Below are positions 31,118 to 40,456 of a DNA stretch of 64,000 nucleotides, one piece after another; the stretch's first letter is position 1; the number at the start of each line of letters is the position of its first letter. The DNA lies in NCBI RefSeq assembly GCF_042687825.1, contig NZ_JBHUQE010000002.1, forward strand, positions 241,410 to 305,409, written 5' to 3'. Position numbers and translations under genes: made by a program. Source of the DNA: Sedimentitalea sp042687825. Its GTDB lineage: Bacteria; Pseudomonadota; Alphaproteobacteria; Rhodobacterales; Rhodobacteraceae. The notes under the pieces were generated by a model. It made no database searches and was not told the DNA's origin. It was given only the letters and a program-made list of their open reading frames with translations.

Positions 31118-31891
31118 ATGTCGCTGAATGGAAAAACCGCCGTCATCACCGGATCGAACTCGGGTATCGGACTTGGAGTCGCCTGGGAGTTGGCACGGGC
31201 CGGCGCGAACGTGGTTCTGAACTCGTTCACCGACCGCGACGAGGACCATGCCCTGGCGCGCCAGATCAGCGAGGAAACCGGGGTCACGGCGCGCTATGTC
31301 AAGGCCGACATGTCCAAGGGTGCGGAATGCCGCGCATTGATCGAACAGGCCGGTGCCTGCGACATCCTGATCAATAATGCCGGGATCCAGCATGTCTCGC
31401 CGATCGACGAGTTTCCCGAGGACAAGTGGGACGCGATCATCGCGATCAACCTGAACTCGGCCTTTCACACCACCGCCGCGGCGCTGCCGCTGATGCGCAA
31501 GGCCGGCTGGGGCCGCGTGGTCAACATCGCCAGCGCTCACGGGCTGACCGCCAGCCCGTTCAAATCCGCCTATGTCGCCGCCAAGCACGGTGTCGTCGGC
31601 ATGACCAAGACCGTGGCGCTGGAAACCGCCGAAGAGCCGATCACCGCCAATGCGATCTGCCCCGGTTACGTGCTGACACCGCTGGTCGAGGGGCAGATTC
31701 CCGACACCATGAAGGAATACAACATGAGCCGTGAAGAGGTGATCCGAAACGTCATGCTGACCCGTCAGCCGTCCAAGGAATTCGCCACGGTCGAGCAGTT
31801 GGGCGGCACTGCGGTTTTCCTGTGCTCGGACGCGGCGGCACAGATCACCGGCACCACCATCAGCGTCGATGGCGGCTGGACTGCGCTGTAG
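31118..31891 (+). CDS. bdhA: 3-hydroxybutyrate dehydrogenase
   Basis: A 257-residue classical SDR enzyme that interconverts (R)-3-hydroxybutyrate and acetoacetate with NAD. It has the Rossmann motif TGSNSGIG (11-18), NNAG (86-89), and the catalytic triad Ser139, Tyr152 and Lys156 (YVAAK). The C-terminal region with MLTRQPSKEFATVEQLGG is typical of bacterial D-beta-hydroxybutyrate dehydrogenases. The start at 31118 is preceded by AGAGAGGGG; the longer reading from 31007 runs through the terminator. It is followed after 153 nt by a patatin gene, a pairing linked to polyhydroxybutyrate turnover. Confidence 0.94.
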   Translation: MSLNGKTAVITGSNSGIGLGVAWELARAGANVVLNSFTDRDEDHALARQISEETGVTARYVKADMSKGAECRALIEQAGACDILINNAGIQHVSPIDEFPEDKWDAIIAINLNSAFHTTAAALPLMRKAGWGRVVNIASAHGLTASPFKSAYVAAKHGVVGMTKTVALETAEEPITANAICPGYVLTPLVEGQIPDTMKEYNMSREEVIRNVMLTRQPSKEFATVEQLGGTAVFLCSDAAAQITGTTISVDGGWTAL

Positions 31892-32044
31892 GACAGGCCC
31901 GCCCAACGGGCGGTGGTTTCAGCCGATGTTTACCTGCGGCTGGCACTGCCGCCACGGGGCGGTTGCGGCGATTTTGGTGTGTACCGGCGCGAAACCCGGT
32001 TCCGGCTCCACAGGACGCGGTTAGGCAAAGGAAAAGAGCAGCAT

Positions 32045-33079
32045 ATGGGCAAAACGAAACGGATCAACCTGGCCCTGCAGGGCGGCGGCGCGCATGGCGC
32101 CTTTACCTGGGGTGTGCTCGACCGGATCCTGCAGGAGGACGATATCGAGATCGCCGGCATTTCCGGCACCTCGGCAGGGGCGCTGAATGGCGCCGCGCTC
32201 AAGGCAGGAATGATCACCGGCGGGCGCGAGGGTGCCCGCGAGAACCTGGATTGGCTGTGGACCAAGGTCGGGGCGCAACAGGATGCGCGCATGACCGACT
32301 GGATGCGCGGCCTGAATCCGGGGCATGTGGCCCGGGCCATCGAGTATTCGCCGGCCTTTGCCTTTGCCGATCTGTGGTCGCGGGTGGTCTCGCCCTACAG
32401 CTATGGACCGTTTTACCGCAATCCGCTGACCCCGATTGTCGAGGCCTTTGACTATGACAAGGTCTGCGCCGATACCGGGCCGGAACTGTTCATCTGCGCC
32501 ACCCGGGTGCGCACCGGCAAGATCCGGATTTTTTCCGGCGACGATATCAGCACCGATGCGATCCTCGCATCGGCCTGTCTGCCGACGCTGTTTCAGGCGG
32601 TCGAGATCGACGATCCGCAGACCGGGCGTCGCGAGGCTTATTGGGACGGGGGCTATACCGGCAACCCGGCGCTGTTTCCGCTGTTCGCGGACCGGCTGCC
32701 GGCGGATATCTTGATCATCAACATCAACCCGCTGGAACGCGACACGGTGCCGGTTACGCCGCACCAGATTCAGAACCGCATCAACGAGATCAGCTTCAAC
32801 TCGTCGCTGCTGCGCGAATTGCGTGCCATCGGGTTCGTGCAGCGCCTGCTGGAGGACGGCACCCTGTCGACCGACCGCAAGAGCCGGGTTCTGGTTCACA
32901 TGATCGCCGATGATGCGCTGATGAACGATTTGTCGGTGGCGACCAAGCTGATGCCGAACGCCTTTATCCTGGACCGGCTGAAACTGGCCGGACGCGCGGC
33001 GGCGGATGCCTTTCTGGCGGCGCATAAGGATGATCTGAACCGGGTCGGGACCGTCGATCTGGCCAGCACCATCGGCTGA
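32045..33079 (+). CDS. Patatin-like phospholipase/acyl hydrolase
   Basis: A 344-residue hydrolase of the patatin fold. The oxyanion motif GGGAHG is at residues 13-18, the nucleophile Ser43 sits in GTSAG (41-45), and the partner Asp201 is in DGG. No signal peptide is seen, so it is probably cytoplasmic. Its position directly after bdhA on the same strand is common in polyhydroxybutyrate-making alphaproteobacteria, which suggests, but does not prove, action on storage-granule lipids or the polymer. The start at 32045 gives the usual short lead before the oxyanion strand. Confidence 0.92.
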   Translation: MGKTKRINLALQGGGAHGAFTWGVLDRILQEDDIEIAGISGTSAGALNGAALKAGMITGGREGARENLDWLWTKVGAQQDARMTDWMRGLNPGHVARAIEYSPAFAFADLWSRVVSPYSYGPFYRNPLTPIVEAFDYDKVCADTGPELFICATRVRTGKIRIFSGDDISTDAILASACLPTLFQAVEIDDPQTGRREAYWDGGYTGNPALFPLFADRLPADILIININPLERDTVPVTPHQIQNRINEISFNSSLLRELRAIGFVQRLLEDGTLSTDRKSRVLVHMIADDALMNDLSVATKLMPNAFILDRLKLAGRAAADAFLAAHKDDLNRVGTVDLASTIG

Positions 33080-33086
33080 ACCTGTC

Positions 33087-33803
33087 TTACCGGCGGGCCT
33101 TGAGCATGACCGTGGCGTCTGACTCGTCCGCCGGCACGGTCGGGTCCTTGCCGTTGGGATAGACCAGCCCCGCCGAGATCACCAGCTTGGCCGCTTCTTC
33201 GACGGTCATGTCCAGTTCGATCACGTCCTCGCGCGGCAGGAACAGCAGGAACCCCGAGGTCGGGTTCGGGGTGGTCGGCAGAAACACGCTCAGCATCTGT
33301 CCGGTGGTCTGGGCGCGCTTGGCAATCTCGCCCTTGGCCGTGGTCGAGATGAACCCGATCGCCCAGATATCCTTGCGCGGATACTGGATAAGGCAGGCCT
33401 TTTCAAAGGACCGCTCGGACTGGGCAAAAACGGTTTCCGAGATCTGCTTGATGCCGGAATAGATCGAACGCACCACCGGCATGCGGTCGACGATGCTTTC
33501 CGCCCACAGGATCAGCGATCGGCCGATCAGCCCCTTGGCGATCCAGCCGATGAAGATGGTGAACAGGAAAAAGATGATGACGCCGACACCGCGCAGGTTG
33601 ATGCCGATATAGCTCTCGGGGCGCAGCTTGTGCGGCACCAGTGGCAGAACGACACTGTCGATCCAGCCGGTCACCCCCCAGATCAGCCAGATCGTCAGAC
33701 CCACCGGCGCGATCACCACCAACCCGGTCAGAAAGGACGACCGAAGTCGGGCGAACAGGCTGGCCTTGCGGATGGGGGGGTCTTCGTCAAAGGGCGTGGT
33801 CAT
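33087..33803 (-). CDS. DUF502 family membrane protein
   Basis: A 238-residue protein with two N-terminal membrane helices (about residues 25-45 and 70-90) and a cytosolic domain that ends in conserved patterns such as VFLPTTPNPTSGFLLFLP and the acidic MTVEEAAKLVISAGL, the hallmark of DUF502. The function is unknown in bacteria. The start at 33803 is preferred because the upstream 18 residues lack family character. Stop is 7 nt beyond the patatin stop (convergent). Confidence 0.88.
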   Translation of the reverse strand: MTTPFDEDPPIRKASLFARLRSSFLTGLVVIAPVGLTIWLIWGVTGWIDSVVLPLVPHKLRPESYIGINLRGVGVIIFFLFTIFIGWIAKGLIGRSLILWAESIVDRMPVVRSIYSGIKQISETVFAQSERSFEKACLIQYPRKDIWAIGFISTTAKGEIAKRAQTTGQMLSVFLPTTPNPTSGFLLFLPREDVIELDMTVEEAAKLVISAGLVYPNGKDPTVPADESDATVMLKARR

Positions 33804-33882
33804 GGGCGTTCCATCAGATTCGATGCGCAACCTAGGCACTCGGCTGCCCGGCCACAATGGGCGGGCGGCGGCGGTGCGCGGT

Positions 33883-34797
33883 TCAGTCGCCCAATTGATG
33901 CATTGCCAGGGCTATTTTTGCCGCCAGACGGGCATTGTTGCGCACCAGCGCAACGTTGGCGGTCAGCGATCGGCCCTGGGTCTGCTCATAGATGCGTTGC
34001 AGCAAATAGGGCGTGACCGCTTTGCCGGTGATCCGGAAATGCACCGCGTCGGCCTGGGCGGCGGCGATGATCGGCGCCAGAGTGTCGGCGGGGATCTCGG
34101 CGTCGGGCGGAATCGGGTTGGCCACCAGTTGTCCGCCCGGCACCCTCAGGTCGCGGCGCATCCGGTGGGCGCGGGCAATGGCGCCGGCATCGTCCAGGCG
34201 CAGCGGCGCGGCAAAGGGCGATTGCGCCGACCAGAAGGCGGGAAAAGCGTCCTGCCCCACGGCGATCACCGGCACCCCCAGGGTTTCCAGAACTTCCAGC
34301 GTCTTGCCGATGTCCAGGATCGCCTTGGCGCCGGCGGCCACCACGGTGACCGGGGTCTGCGCCAGTTCCTGCAGGTCGGCCGAAATGTCGAAACTGGTTT
34401 CCGCCCCCTGATGCACGCCGCCGATTCCGCCGGTGGCAAAGACCTCTATTCCGGCCAGGTGCGCCGCGATCATCGTCGCCGCCACGGTTGTGGCGCCGGT
34501 GCCGCCGGTCGCCAGACAGACCGCCAGATCGGCACGCGACAGCTTGGCGACGCCCTGGGCCTGTCCCAGCGCGGCCAGTTGTTCCGGGTCCAGTCCGATT
34601 TGCAGATGCCCCTCCAACACGGCGATCGTCGCCGGGGCGGCGCCGGCGGCGCGAATGTCGTCCTCGACCTGCCGGGCGACCTCGACATTCTGCGGATAAG
34701 GCATGCCATGGGTGATGATGGTGCTTTCCAGCGCCACGATTGGGGTTCCGGCCGCGCGCGCGGCGCGGATTTCGGCAGACAGCACGAGATCGGTCAA
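33883..34797 (-). CDS. psuG: Pseudouridine-5'-phosphate glycosidase
   Basis: A 304-residue enzyme that cleaves (or reversibly forms) the C-C glycosidic bond of pseudouridine 5'-phosphate, giving uracil and ribose 5-phosphate. The family signatures VALESTIITHGMPYPQN and GGTGATTVAATM are intact, as is the HQGAETSFDISADL segment. The start is most likely TTG at 34797, overlapping the stop of the kinase gene (TTGA) with AGGAGA 9 nt upstream; no ATG fits. It works with the upstream kinase in pseudouridine catabolism. Confidence 0.93.
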   Translation of the reverse strand: MTDLVLSAEIRAARAAGTPIVALESTIITHGMPYPQNVEVARQVEDDIRAAGAAPATIAVLEGHLQIGLDPEQLAALGQAQGVAKLSRADLAVCLATGGTGATTVAATMIAAHLAGIEVFATGGIGGVHQGAETSFDISADLQELAQTPVTVVAAGAKAILDIGKTLEVLETLGVPVIAVGQDAFPAFWSAQSPFAAPLRLDDAGAIARAHRMRRDLRVPGGQLVANPIPPDAEIPADTLAPIIAAAQADAVHFRITGKAVTPYLLQRIYEQTQGRSLTANVALVRNNARLAAKIALAMHQLGD

Positions 34798-35690
34798 AAC
34801 GGAGTCTCTCCTGAAACATAGGTGGCGGCCGCGTGCAGCGCCTGCGCCAGCGCCGCCGCGCGGTCCTTTCCGGCGGCTTCGGCGGCGATATGGGCGGCCA
34901 TGAACGTGTCGCCGGCGCCAGTGACCCGCGTCACCAGAACCTCGGGCGGGGGCAAGGTGACCCGGTGGTCGCAGTCGGCCTCGGTGGCGGGTCGGCCGCC
35001 ATCGGTGACCAGCACCCGCACGGCACCCCGCGCCAGCAAACCGGCGGCGGCCGCCGCCGAGTCGGCAAACTCGGTCTGGCACAACAGCCCGGCCTCTTCG
35101 AGATTGACGTAAAGCGTGGCGCGCCGATGGCTGAGAAACGGCAGCAGCCGCTCGGCCTTGCCCGGGCTGGCCGGCGCCACGCGCAGGTCCGCCGCCGCGA
35201 AAGCCGGGCTGGTGGCGATCTGTTCCAGCAATTCCTGCGTCAGGTTGCCGTCGACGGCGACCACCCCGGCAAAGGGCGCGCCGGCATGGCCCAGCGGACC
35301 CATCGTCAGCGGGCGCAGGATCTTGTCGCCGGCGGCTTCCAGCGAATGCGCATCGGCAATGGCGGCGATCAGCCCGTTGGCGCCCTCGACCGCCATGTAC
35401 CGGTCGGTCGGCAGATCGTCCGAGCGATAGACATGATCGGTGTTCATGCCCAGTCGGGCGCAGGCCGCGACCAGCTCATTGCCCTCGGAATCGCGCCCGA
35501 TGGCGGTCAGCAGCACCGGTGTCAGGCCAACGCGCACCAGCGTCATCGCGATGTTCATTGCCACCCCGCCGGGCAGCCGGGTGATCCGCCCCGGCACGTC
35601 CGAACCCTGGCGCATATGGCTGGCAGATCGTCCGATGACGTCCCACAGGACGCTTCCGATACACAGGATCTGGGCGGGCTGACCGGTCAT
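34794..35690 (-). CDS. psuK: PfkB family carbohydrate kinase, probable pseudouridine kinase
   Basis: A 298-residue ribokinase-fold enzyme. The C-terminal PfkB signature VTGAGDTFMAAH, with the catalytic base Asp, is at about residue 265, and the N-terminal GG motif region reads RLPGGVAMNIAMTL. Placement directly before psuG, with a 4-nt overlap, indicates that it phosphorylates pseudouridine to the 5'-phosphate used by PsuG. No transporter for pseudouridine is adjacent, so salvage may use endogenous RNA turnover. Confidence 0.9.
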   Translation of the reverse strand: MTGQPAQILCIGSVLWDVIGRSASHMRQGSDVPGRITRLPGGVAMNIAMTLVRVGLTPVLLTAIGRDSEGNELVAACARLGMNTDHVYRSDDLPTDRYMAVEGANGLIAAIADAHSLEAAGDKILRPLTMGPLGHAGAPFAGVVAVDGNLTQELLEQIATSPAFAAADLRVAPASPGKAERLLPFLSHRRATLYVNLEEAGLLCQTEFADSAAAAAGLLARGAVRVLVTDGGRPATEADCDHRVTLPPPEVLVTRVTGAGDTFMAAHIAAEAAGKDRAAALAQALHAAATYVSGETPF

Positions 35691-35735
35691 GTCAGTCTTG
35701 TGCCGAGAAACGCAGGCAGGTGCAAGCCGGCCGGA

Positions 35736-36536
35736 TCAGGGCACGGCAAAGCTGAGAGCGGCCCACAGACTTTGCCAGACTTCGGGACTGTCCGTCGGCA
35801 TCTCGCGCAGCACCACGGCGTCCAGCAGATAGGCATGGCCGGACAGGACCGGCACCCGCACCTGTCCCCGCGCATCGGTGCGCAACAGGCGGATCGTCAC
35901 CACGCCCGCCGGGTCGCGCTGAAAGACTTCGACCTGAGCATCGGCGCGGGGACGGCCCTGATAAAGCAGTTGCACCGGCAGACCATCGGTCAGATTGTCG
36001 GTATAGGGGTTGGCCCGCGCAACGAACTCGGTTTCCATGCCGGTGGCCACGTCCTGCCCGCGCCCATGCCCCACCGCCACCAGCGCCTTGGCATGGCGCG
36101 TATAGCTTTCGGTGAACCCGCTCTCGGGCAGGCCGCGTGCCAGATGGCGGGCGCGGATGTCGGGGAAATCCTTGTGATCGGCAAAGGCCTGGAATTTCTC
36201 CCATTTGGCGTAATTCAGGGTCGAAGGCATGGTCTGGTGCACGATCACAAGCAGACCGTCAGCACCGGCCGTGGCCTGCAGCGCCGGGATATCTCCCAGG
36301 CGCGGCCGAACCGGCGAGACCTTGCCCCCCTGGATCAGGTCGAACCGGGCGCTCTGTTTTTCGAAATAGGCCAGGGTCGCACCGCGAAAGTTCTGACCGT
36401 TGCGAAAATCGGCAACCAGCGGCGCGCCGCTTTCGACTTGAAATTCCACCGGTTCGATCCAAAACTCATGGGCAAACAGGCGCGTCGCGGATAGACAGCA
36501 GGCAGCCAGCAGGGGCATCAGGAAGCGGAGCGACAT
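35736..36536 (-). CDS. DUF4198 domain periplasmic protein
   Basis: A 266-residue exported protein. The signal peptide MSLRFLMPLLAACCLSATRLFA ends at AHEFW, where mature His residues begin (HEFWIEP is typical of DUF4198). These proteins are often next to nickel or cobalt transport genes. The start codon CAT/ATG overlaps that of the divergent HupE/UreJ gene by 2 nt; a downstream Met at residue 7 (36518) is the alternative. Confidence 0.85.
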   Translation of the reverse strand: MSLRFLMPLLAACCLSATRLFAHEFWIEPVEFQVESGAPLVADFRNGQNFRGATLAYFEKQSARFDLIQGGKVSPVRPRLGDIPALQATAGADGLLVIVHQTMPSTLNYAKWEKFQAFADHKDFPDIRARHLARGLPESGFTESYTRHAKALVAVGHGRGQDVATGMETEFVARANPYTDNLTDGLPVQLLYQGRPRADAQVEVFQRDPAGVVTIRLLRTDARGQVRVPVLSGHAYLLDAVVLREMPTDSPEVWQSLWAALSFAVP

Positions 36537-37677
36537 GGGCAGAACCTTTGAATTCGCGGGGATCAAGCTGGGCTGTTTGGCGCTGCTGTCAAGCCTGATT
36601 CTGTTGATCGCTTCGGCGCCGGGACGGGCACATGAGGTCACCCCGACCATCGCCGATCTGACGGTTGAAAATGGTGCACTGACGCTGGAGTTGCGCCTGA
36701 ACATCGAGGCGTTTCTGGCCGGGATCGACCTGGACGGCATGGCCGACACCAACGCGTCGGACCGTTCGGACCGGTATGACGCCCTGCGTGCCATGAACGC
36801 TGATGAGCTGGACCCGCTGATCCGGGATTTCGCCGCCCGCTGGGTGCAGAGGCTGCAGATCGAGGCCGGGGGCAGGGTGCGGTTGACCCTGTCGGCGGCG
36901 CGGGTCCCGGAGATCGGCGATGTTGATCTGCCGCGCGCCAGTCATCTCGTGCTGCGCGGCCCCGTGCCCGCCGATGCCGCCGCGCTGGTGCTGCGCTGGC
37001 CCGCGGGCAGTGGCGATCTGGTTCTGCGCCAGCAGGGCGTGGATGATCCCTTTACCGGCCTGATCCCGGGCGGCGGGGCCAGCCCGCCGATCCCGCTGGC
37101 CGGGGGTGTGCAGACCGGCGGGTGGCGGACATTTTTCGCTTATGTGCCGGTCGGCTTTGATCACATCCTGCCCAAGGGCCTGGACCATATCCTGTTCGTG
37201 CTGGGCCTGTTCTTTCTCACCACCCGGCTGCGGCCGCTGGTCTGGCAGGTCAGCGCCTTTACCCTGGCGCATACGGTGACGCTGGCGCTGGGGGCTCTGG
37301 GATGGGTACAGGTGCCGGCGACCATCGTCGAGCCGCTGATCGCGGCCTCGATCACCTATGTCGCGATCGAGAACATATTGACGGACGGGCTGCATCGCTG
37401 GCGGCCGGTGGTGATCTTTGGATTCGGCTTGCTGCACGGGCTGGGCTTTGCCAGCGTTCTGGGCGAATTCGGTCTGCCGGCTGATCAGTTCCTGCCGGCA
37501 TTGATCGGGTTCAACATCGGTGTGGAATTCGGGCAACTGACGGTGATCGCCATCGCCTTTCTGGCGGTCGGACTGTGGTTTCGCGACAAACCCTGGTACC
37601 GCGCCCGCATCGCGGTGCCGGCCTCGGCGGTCATTGCCGCGATCGGGGCGTATTGGTTCGTCGAACGGGTGATTTAG
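36535..37677 (+). CDS. HupE/UreJ family membrane protein
   Basis: A 380-residue protein with a signal-like N-terminus (about residues 12-32), a periplasmic beta-rich domain to residue 195, then six or so membrane helices. The membrane half has the HupE/UreJ_2 features: LPKGLDHILFVLGLFFL, FTLAHTVTLALG and FGFGLLHGLGFASVL, rich in conserved His residues that fit metal passage. Members are linked to Ni/Co permeation or hydrogenase/urease loci. The divergent partner is DUF4198, so the pair may act together in metal handling. Stop overlaps the thiE-like stop by 4 nt (convergent). Confidence 0.88.
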   Translation: MGRTFEFAGIKLGCLALLSSLILLIASAPGRAHEVTPTIADLTVENGALTLELRLNIEAFLAGIDLDGMADTNASDRSDRYDALRAMNADELDPLIRDFAARWVQRLQIEAGGRVRLTLSAARVPEIGDVDLPRASHLVLRGPVPADAAALVLRWPAGSGDLVLRQQGVDDPFTGLIPGGGASPPIPLAGGVQTGGWRTFFAYVPVGFDHILPKGLDHILFVLGLFFLTTRLRPLVWQVSAFTLAHTVTLALGALGWVQVPATIVEPLIAASITYVAIENILTDGLHRWRPVVIFGFGLLHGLGFASVLGEFGLPADQFLPALIGFNIGVEFGQLTVIAIAFLAVGLWFRDKPWYRARIAVPASAVIAAIGAYWFVERVI

Positions 37678-38300
37678 GTCTGGCCAATTGCCGCCATCAG
37701 ATCGCTCAGCGCTGCGGTGGGGGTCTCGGCTCGCCAAATCTCGTCACCGATGCCAAAGAAATCGGTGCAGGATGCCAGGGCGCGCATGGTGTCGGCGGTC
37801 AACCCACCCTCGGCCACCACCGGCACCTCGATCATCTCGGACCACCACTGAAACAGTTCGACCCCGGCCAGCGAGCCATCGCCCAGCGCGGCGCCGCCGA
37901 CCGGGCCAAAGCTGACATAGTCGGCACCCGCCTCGCCGGCGCCCAGCCCGTCATGGCGCGAAGTGCCGCAGAAACTGCCGACGATGGCGTCCGGTCCCAG
38001 CGCCTTGCGCGCCGCGCGTACCGAATTGGCGGCATTGCCCAGATGCACGCCGTCCAGCCCCAGACGTTCTGCCAGCACCAGATGTTCGGCGATCACCAGC
38101 GCCACGTCGCGGGCATGGGCGACCTCGCGCAGGGCATCCGCCGCCCGCGCGATCTGGTCCTCGTTGCGGCTGGCCAGTGCCAGCCGGACGCAGGCGATGG
38201 GCAGGCTGTCCAGAACCTGCGCCAGGGCATCGGGAAACTGGCTGAGCTCGAACGCGGCGGGGGTGATGAGATAGATCTGCGGCTGCTCGGGGCTGTCCAT
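37674..38300 (-). CDS. Thiamine phosphate synthase family protein
   Basis: A 208-residue TIM-barrel protein of the ThiE/TenI fold. Motifs such as DGVHLG, VGSFCGTSRHD and the phosphate-binding glycine segment VVAEGGLTADTM near the C-terminus are visible. True ThiE joins HMP-PP and THZ-P to thiamine phosphate, but the sequence deviates in some conserved spots (SRH in place of the usual SxH), and no other thiamine genes are nearby, so a TenI-like or divergent role is possible. The start at 38300 is chosen because the 31 residues before it are Arg-rich and unconserved. Confidence 0.8.
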   Translation of the reverse strand: MDSPEQPQIYLITPAAFELSQFPDALAQVLDSLPIACVRLALASRNEDQIARAADALREVAHARDVALVIAEHLVLAERLGLDGVHLGNAANSVRAARKALGPDAIVGSFCGTSRHDGLGAGEAGADYVSFGPVGGAALGDGSLAGVELFQWWSEMIEVPVVAEGGLTADTMRALASCTDFFGIGDEIWRAETPTAALSDLMAAIGQT

Positions 38301-38458
38301 CGGCGCGCTCCTTGTTCTGTTTCGCGCCGGTTTAGCGGATCGGCGGCGCGATGAAAACGCCCATGCGGCCAAGGTTCGGCATTTCACCGGCACCTGTGGG
38401 CGGCTTGCCCCCGCGCCGATGGCGTTCTAAGGCGGGGCCGGACTTTCCGGAGGTGAGA

Positions 38459-39205
38459 ATGCCCAGCGACCATCCCCAGCCGGCCTTTGTGCTGGTGCGC
38501 CCGCAGATGGGCGAGAATATCGGCGCTGCGGCGCGGGCGATGTGGAATTTCGGTCTGGACCGGATGCGCCTGGTCGCGCCGCGCGACGGCTGGCCGAACC
38601 CTGCCGCCGATGCGCTGGCCAGCGGTGCAGGACGGCTGCTGGACGAGGCGCAGCTTTTTGGCGACACCGCCAGTGCGGTCGCCGACTGCACCTATGTTCT
38701 GGCCACCACCGCGCGGTCGCGGGATCTGACCAAGCCGGTGGTCAGCCCGGAACAGGCCATGCGCCTGGCGGCCGCGCGGATCGGCCAGGGGGAAAAGGTG
38801 GCGGTGCTGTTCGGCCCGGAACGGGCCGGGCTGGAAAACGCGGATATCGCCCGCGCCAACGCCATCGTTTCGGTGCCGGTCAACCCGGATTTCGCGTCGC
38901 TGAACCTGGCGCAATGCGTGTTGCTGACCGCCTATGAATGGCGCCGCCAGACCGGCCATGTCGCGGACGAGGTCAACGCGCCGGGCAGTTCCGGCTGGGC
39001 CAGCGGACACGAGGTCGAAAAGCTGGCCGAACATTACCAGGACCGTCTGGCCGAGGCCGGTTTCTTTTTTCCCGAAACCAAGGCCGACAGCATGAAGCTG
39101 AACCTGCGCAACCTGTGGTCGCGGATGCCGCTGACCCGGGCCGATGTCCAGATGCTGCACGGGATCATGCGTCAGATGGTCCGCTGGAAACAGCGTGGCG
39201 ACTGA
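38459..39205 (+). CDS. SpoU-family RNA methyltransferase, probable TrmJ-like tRNA 2'-O-methyltransferase
   Basis: A 248-residue SPOUT enzyme. The N-terminus FVLVRPQMGENIGAAARAM has the conserved ENIG substrate motif, followed by VAVLFGPERAGLENADI and SLNLAQCVLLTAYEW, the SAM-binding knot motifs. The protein resembles TrmJ, which methylates ribose at position 32 of tRNAs. The start at 38459 has the strong site GGAGGTGAGA directly upstream. It lies divergent from the ThiE-like gene and upstream of ctaA. Confidence 0.92.
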   Translation: MPSDHPQPAFVLVRPQMGENIGAAARAMWNFGLDRMRLVAPRDGWPNPAADALASGAGRLLDEAQLFGDTASAVADCTYVLATTARSRDLTKPVVSPEQAMRLAAARIGQGEKVAVLFGPERAGLENADIARANAIVSVPVNPDFASLNLAQCVLLTAYEWRRQTGHVADEVNAPGSSGWASGHEVEKLAEHYQDRLAEAGFFFPETKADSMKLNLRNLWSRMPLTRADVQMLHGIMRQMVRWKQRGD

Positions 39206-39289
39206 CGCGGCTGGACGGGCCACAATGACCGGCCTAGGGTCGGACCACATCTGGGAATACGTGAAATTCGGGGCGAAATCGGGGCGGAC

Positions 39290-40456
39290 ATGAGCGGAAA
39301 ACGCAGCATCTTTGAAGAGGTTTCGGACGACAAGTCGTCCACGCCGGCGGTGCAGCCGGGCCTGATCGATCAGGGCAGGGGCGGCGCGCGGCGCGGCATA
39401 CGCATGTGGCTGATGCTGCTGTTTGCTCTGGTCGTGGTGATGATCGTGGTGGGCGGTCTGACCCGGCTGACCGACAGCGGCCTGTCGATCACCGAATGGC
39501 GCCCCATCAGCGGTGCGTTGCCGCCGATGAGCGAGATCGAGTGGCAGTCCGAATTCGACAAATACAAGGAGATCGACGAATTCCGCATTCAGAACCAGTG
39601 GATGGAACTGGCGGATTTCAAGGCGATCTACTGGTGGGAATGGGGGCACCGGCAGTTGGGCCGGGGGATCGGTCTGGTCTGGGCCATTGGATTTTTGGGC
39701 TTTCTGCTGGCGCGCAAGATCCCCACCGGCTGGACCGGGCGGCTGTTGCTGCCCGGGGTGCTGGGCGGCGTACAGGGGGCGATCGGCTGGTGGATGGTGG
39801 CCTCGGGCGTGACCCAGGGTGCGGGCGTGACCGATGTCGCCAGCTATCGGCTGGCGGTGCATCTGGGGCTGGCCTTTGCCATTTTGGGCCTGCTTGCCTG
39901 GTATGTCTTTATGCTGGGGCGCACCGAGCGCGACCTGATGCAGGCCCGCCGCGCCAAGGAGGGCCGGCTGTTCGGCCTGTCCACCGGGTTGCTGCATTTC
40001 GCCTTTCTGCAGATTTTGATCGGCGCGCTGGTGGCCGGCATCGATGCCGGGCGCAGCTACACGGACTGGCCGACGATGGCGGGGCAATGGCTGCCGCCCG
40101 ATCCGCTGCTGTTCGAGCCGGCCTGGCGCAACCTTTTTGAAAACCCCGGTCTGGTGCAGTTCATCCATCGGGTGACAGGTTATCTGCTGCTGCTGTTCGG
40201 CCTTGTTGTCTGGCTGCGCGGGCGGCGCAGCGCCCATAAGGCAACGCAATTTGCCTTCAACGCGGTTGTGGCGGCGCTGTCCCTGCAGATCGCTTTGGGC
40301 ATTGCCACCGTGCTGTACGGCGCCCCCTGGCATATCGCGATCCTGCATCAGGTGCTGGCGGTGCTGCTGTTCGTGCTGATCCTGCGGGCGCGGTTTCTCA
40401 GCGCCTATCCGGTGGCCGGCTCGGTGCGCGGTTCCGGCGGGGGCACGAAACCATGA
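39290..40456 (+). CDS. ctaA: Heme A synthase CtaA (COX15 type)
   Basis: A 388-residue membrane protein that oxidises heme O to heme A for cytochrome aa3 oxidase. Eight hydrophobic helices are visible, and the conserved first-half segment GGLTRLTDSGLSITEWRP (quoted part) and the His-containing motifs EWGHRQLGR and QFIHRVTG mark the COX15/CtaA family. The N-terminal 35 residues are hydrophilic. Its stop overlaps the start of the M32 carboxypeptidase gene (ATGA). Confidence 0.95.
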   Translation: MSGKRSIFEEVSDDKSSTPAVQPGLIDQGRGGARRGIRMWLMLLFALVVVMIVVGGLTRLTDSGLSITEWRPISGALPPMSEIEWQSEFDKYKEIDEFRIQNQWMELADFKAIYWWEWGHRQLGRGIGLVWAIGFLGFLLARKIPTGWTGRLLLPGVLGGVQGAIGWWMVASGVTQGAGVTDVASYRLAVHLGLAFAILGLLAWYVFMLGRTERDLMQARRAKEGRLFGLSTGLLHFAFLQILIGALVAGIDAGRSYTDWPTMAGQWLPPDPLLFEPAWRNLFENPGLVQFIHRVTGYLLLLFGLVVWLRGRRSAHKATQFAFNAVVAALSLQIALGIATVLYGAPWHIAILHQVLAVLLFVLILRARFLSAYPVAGSVRGSGGGTKP

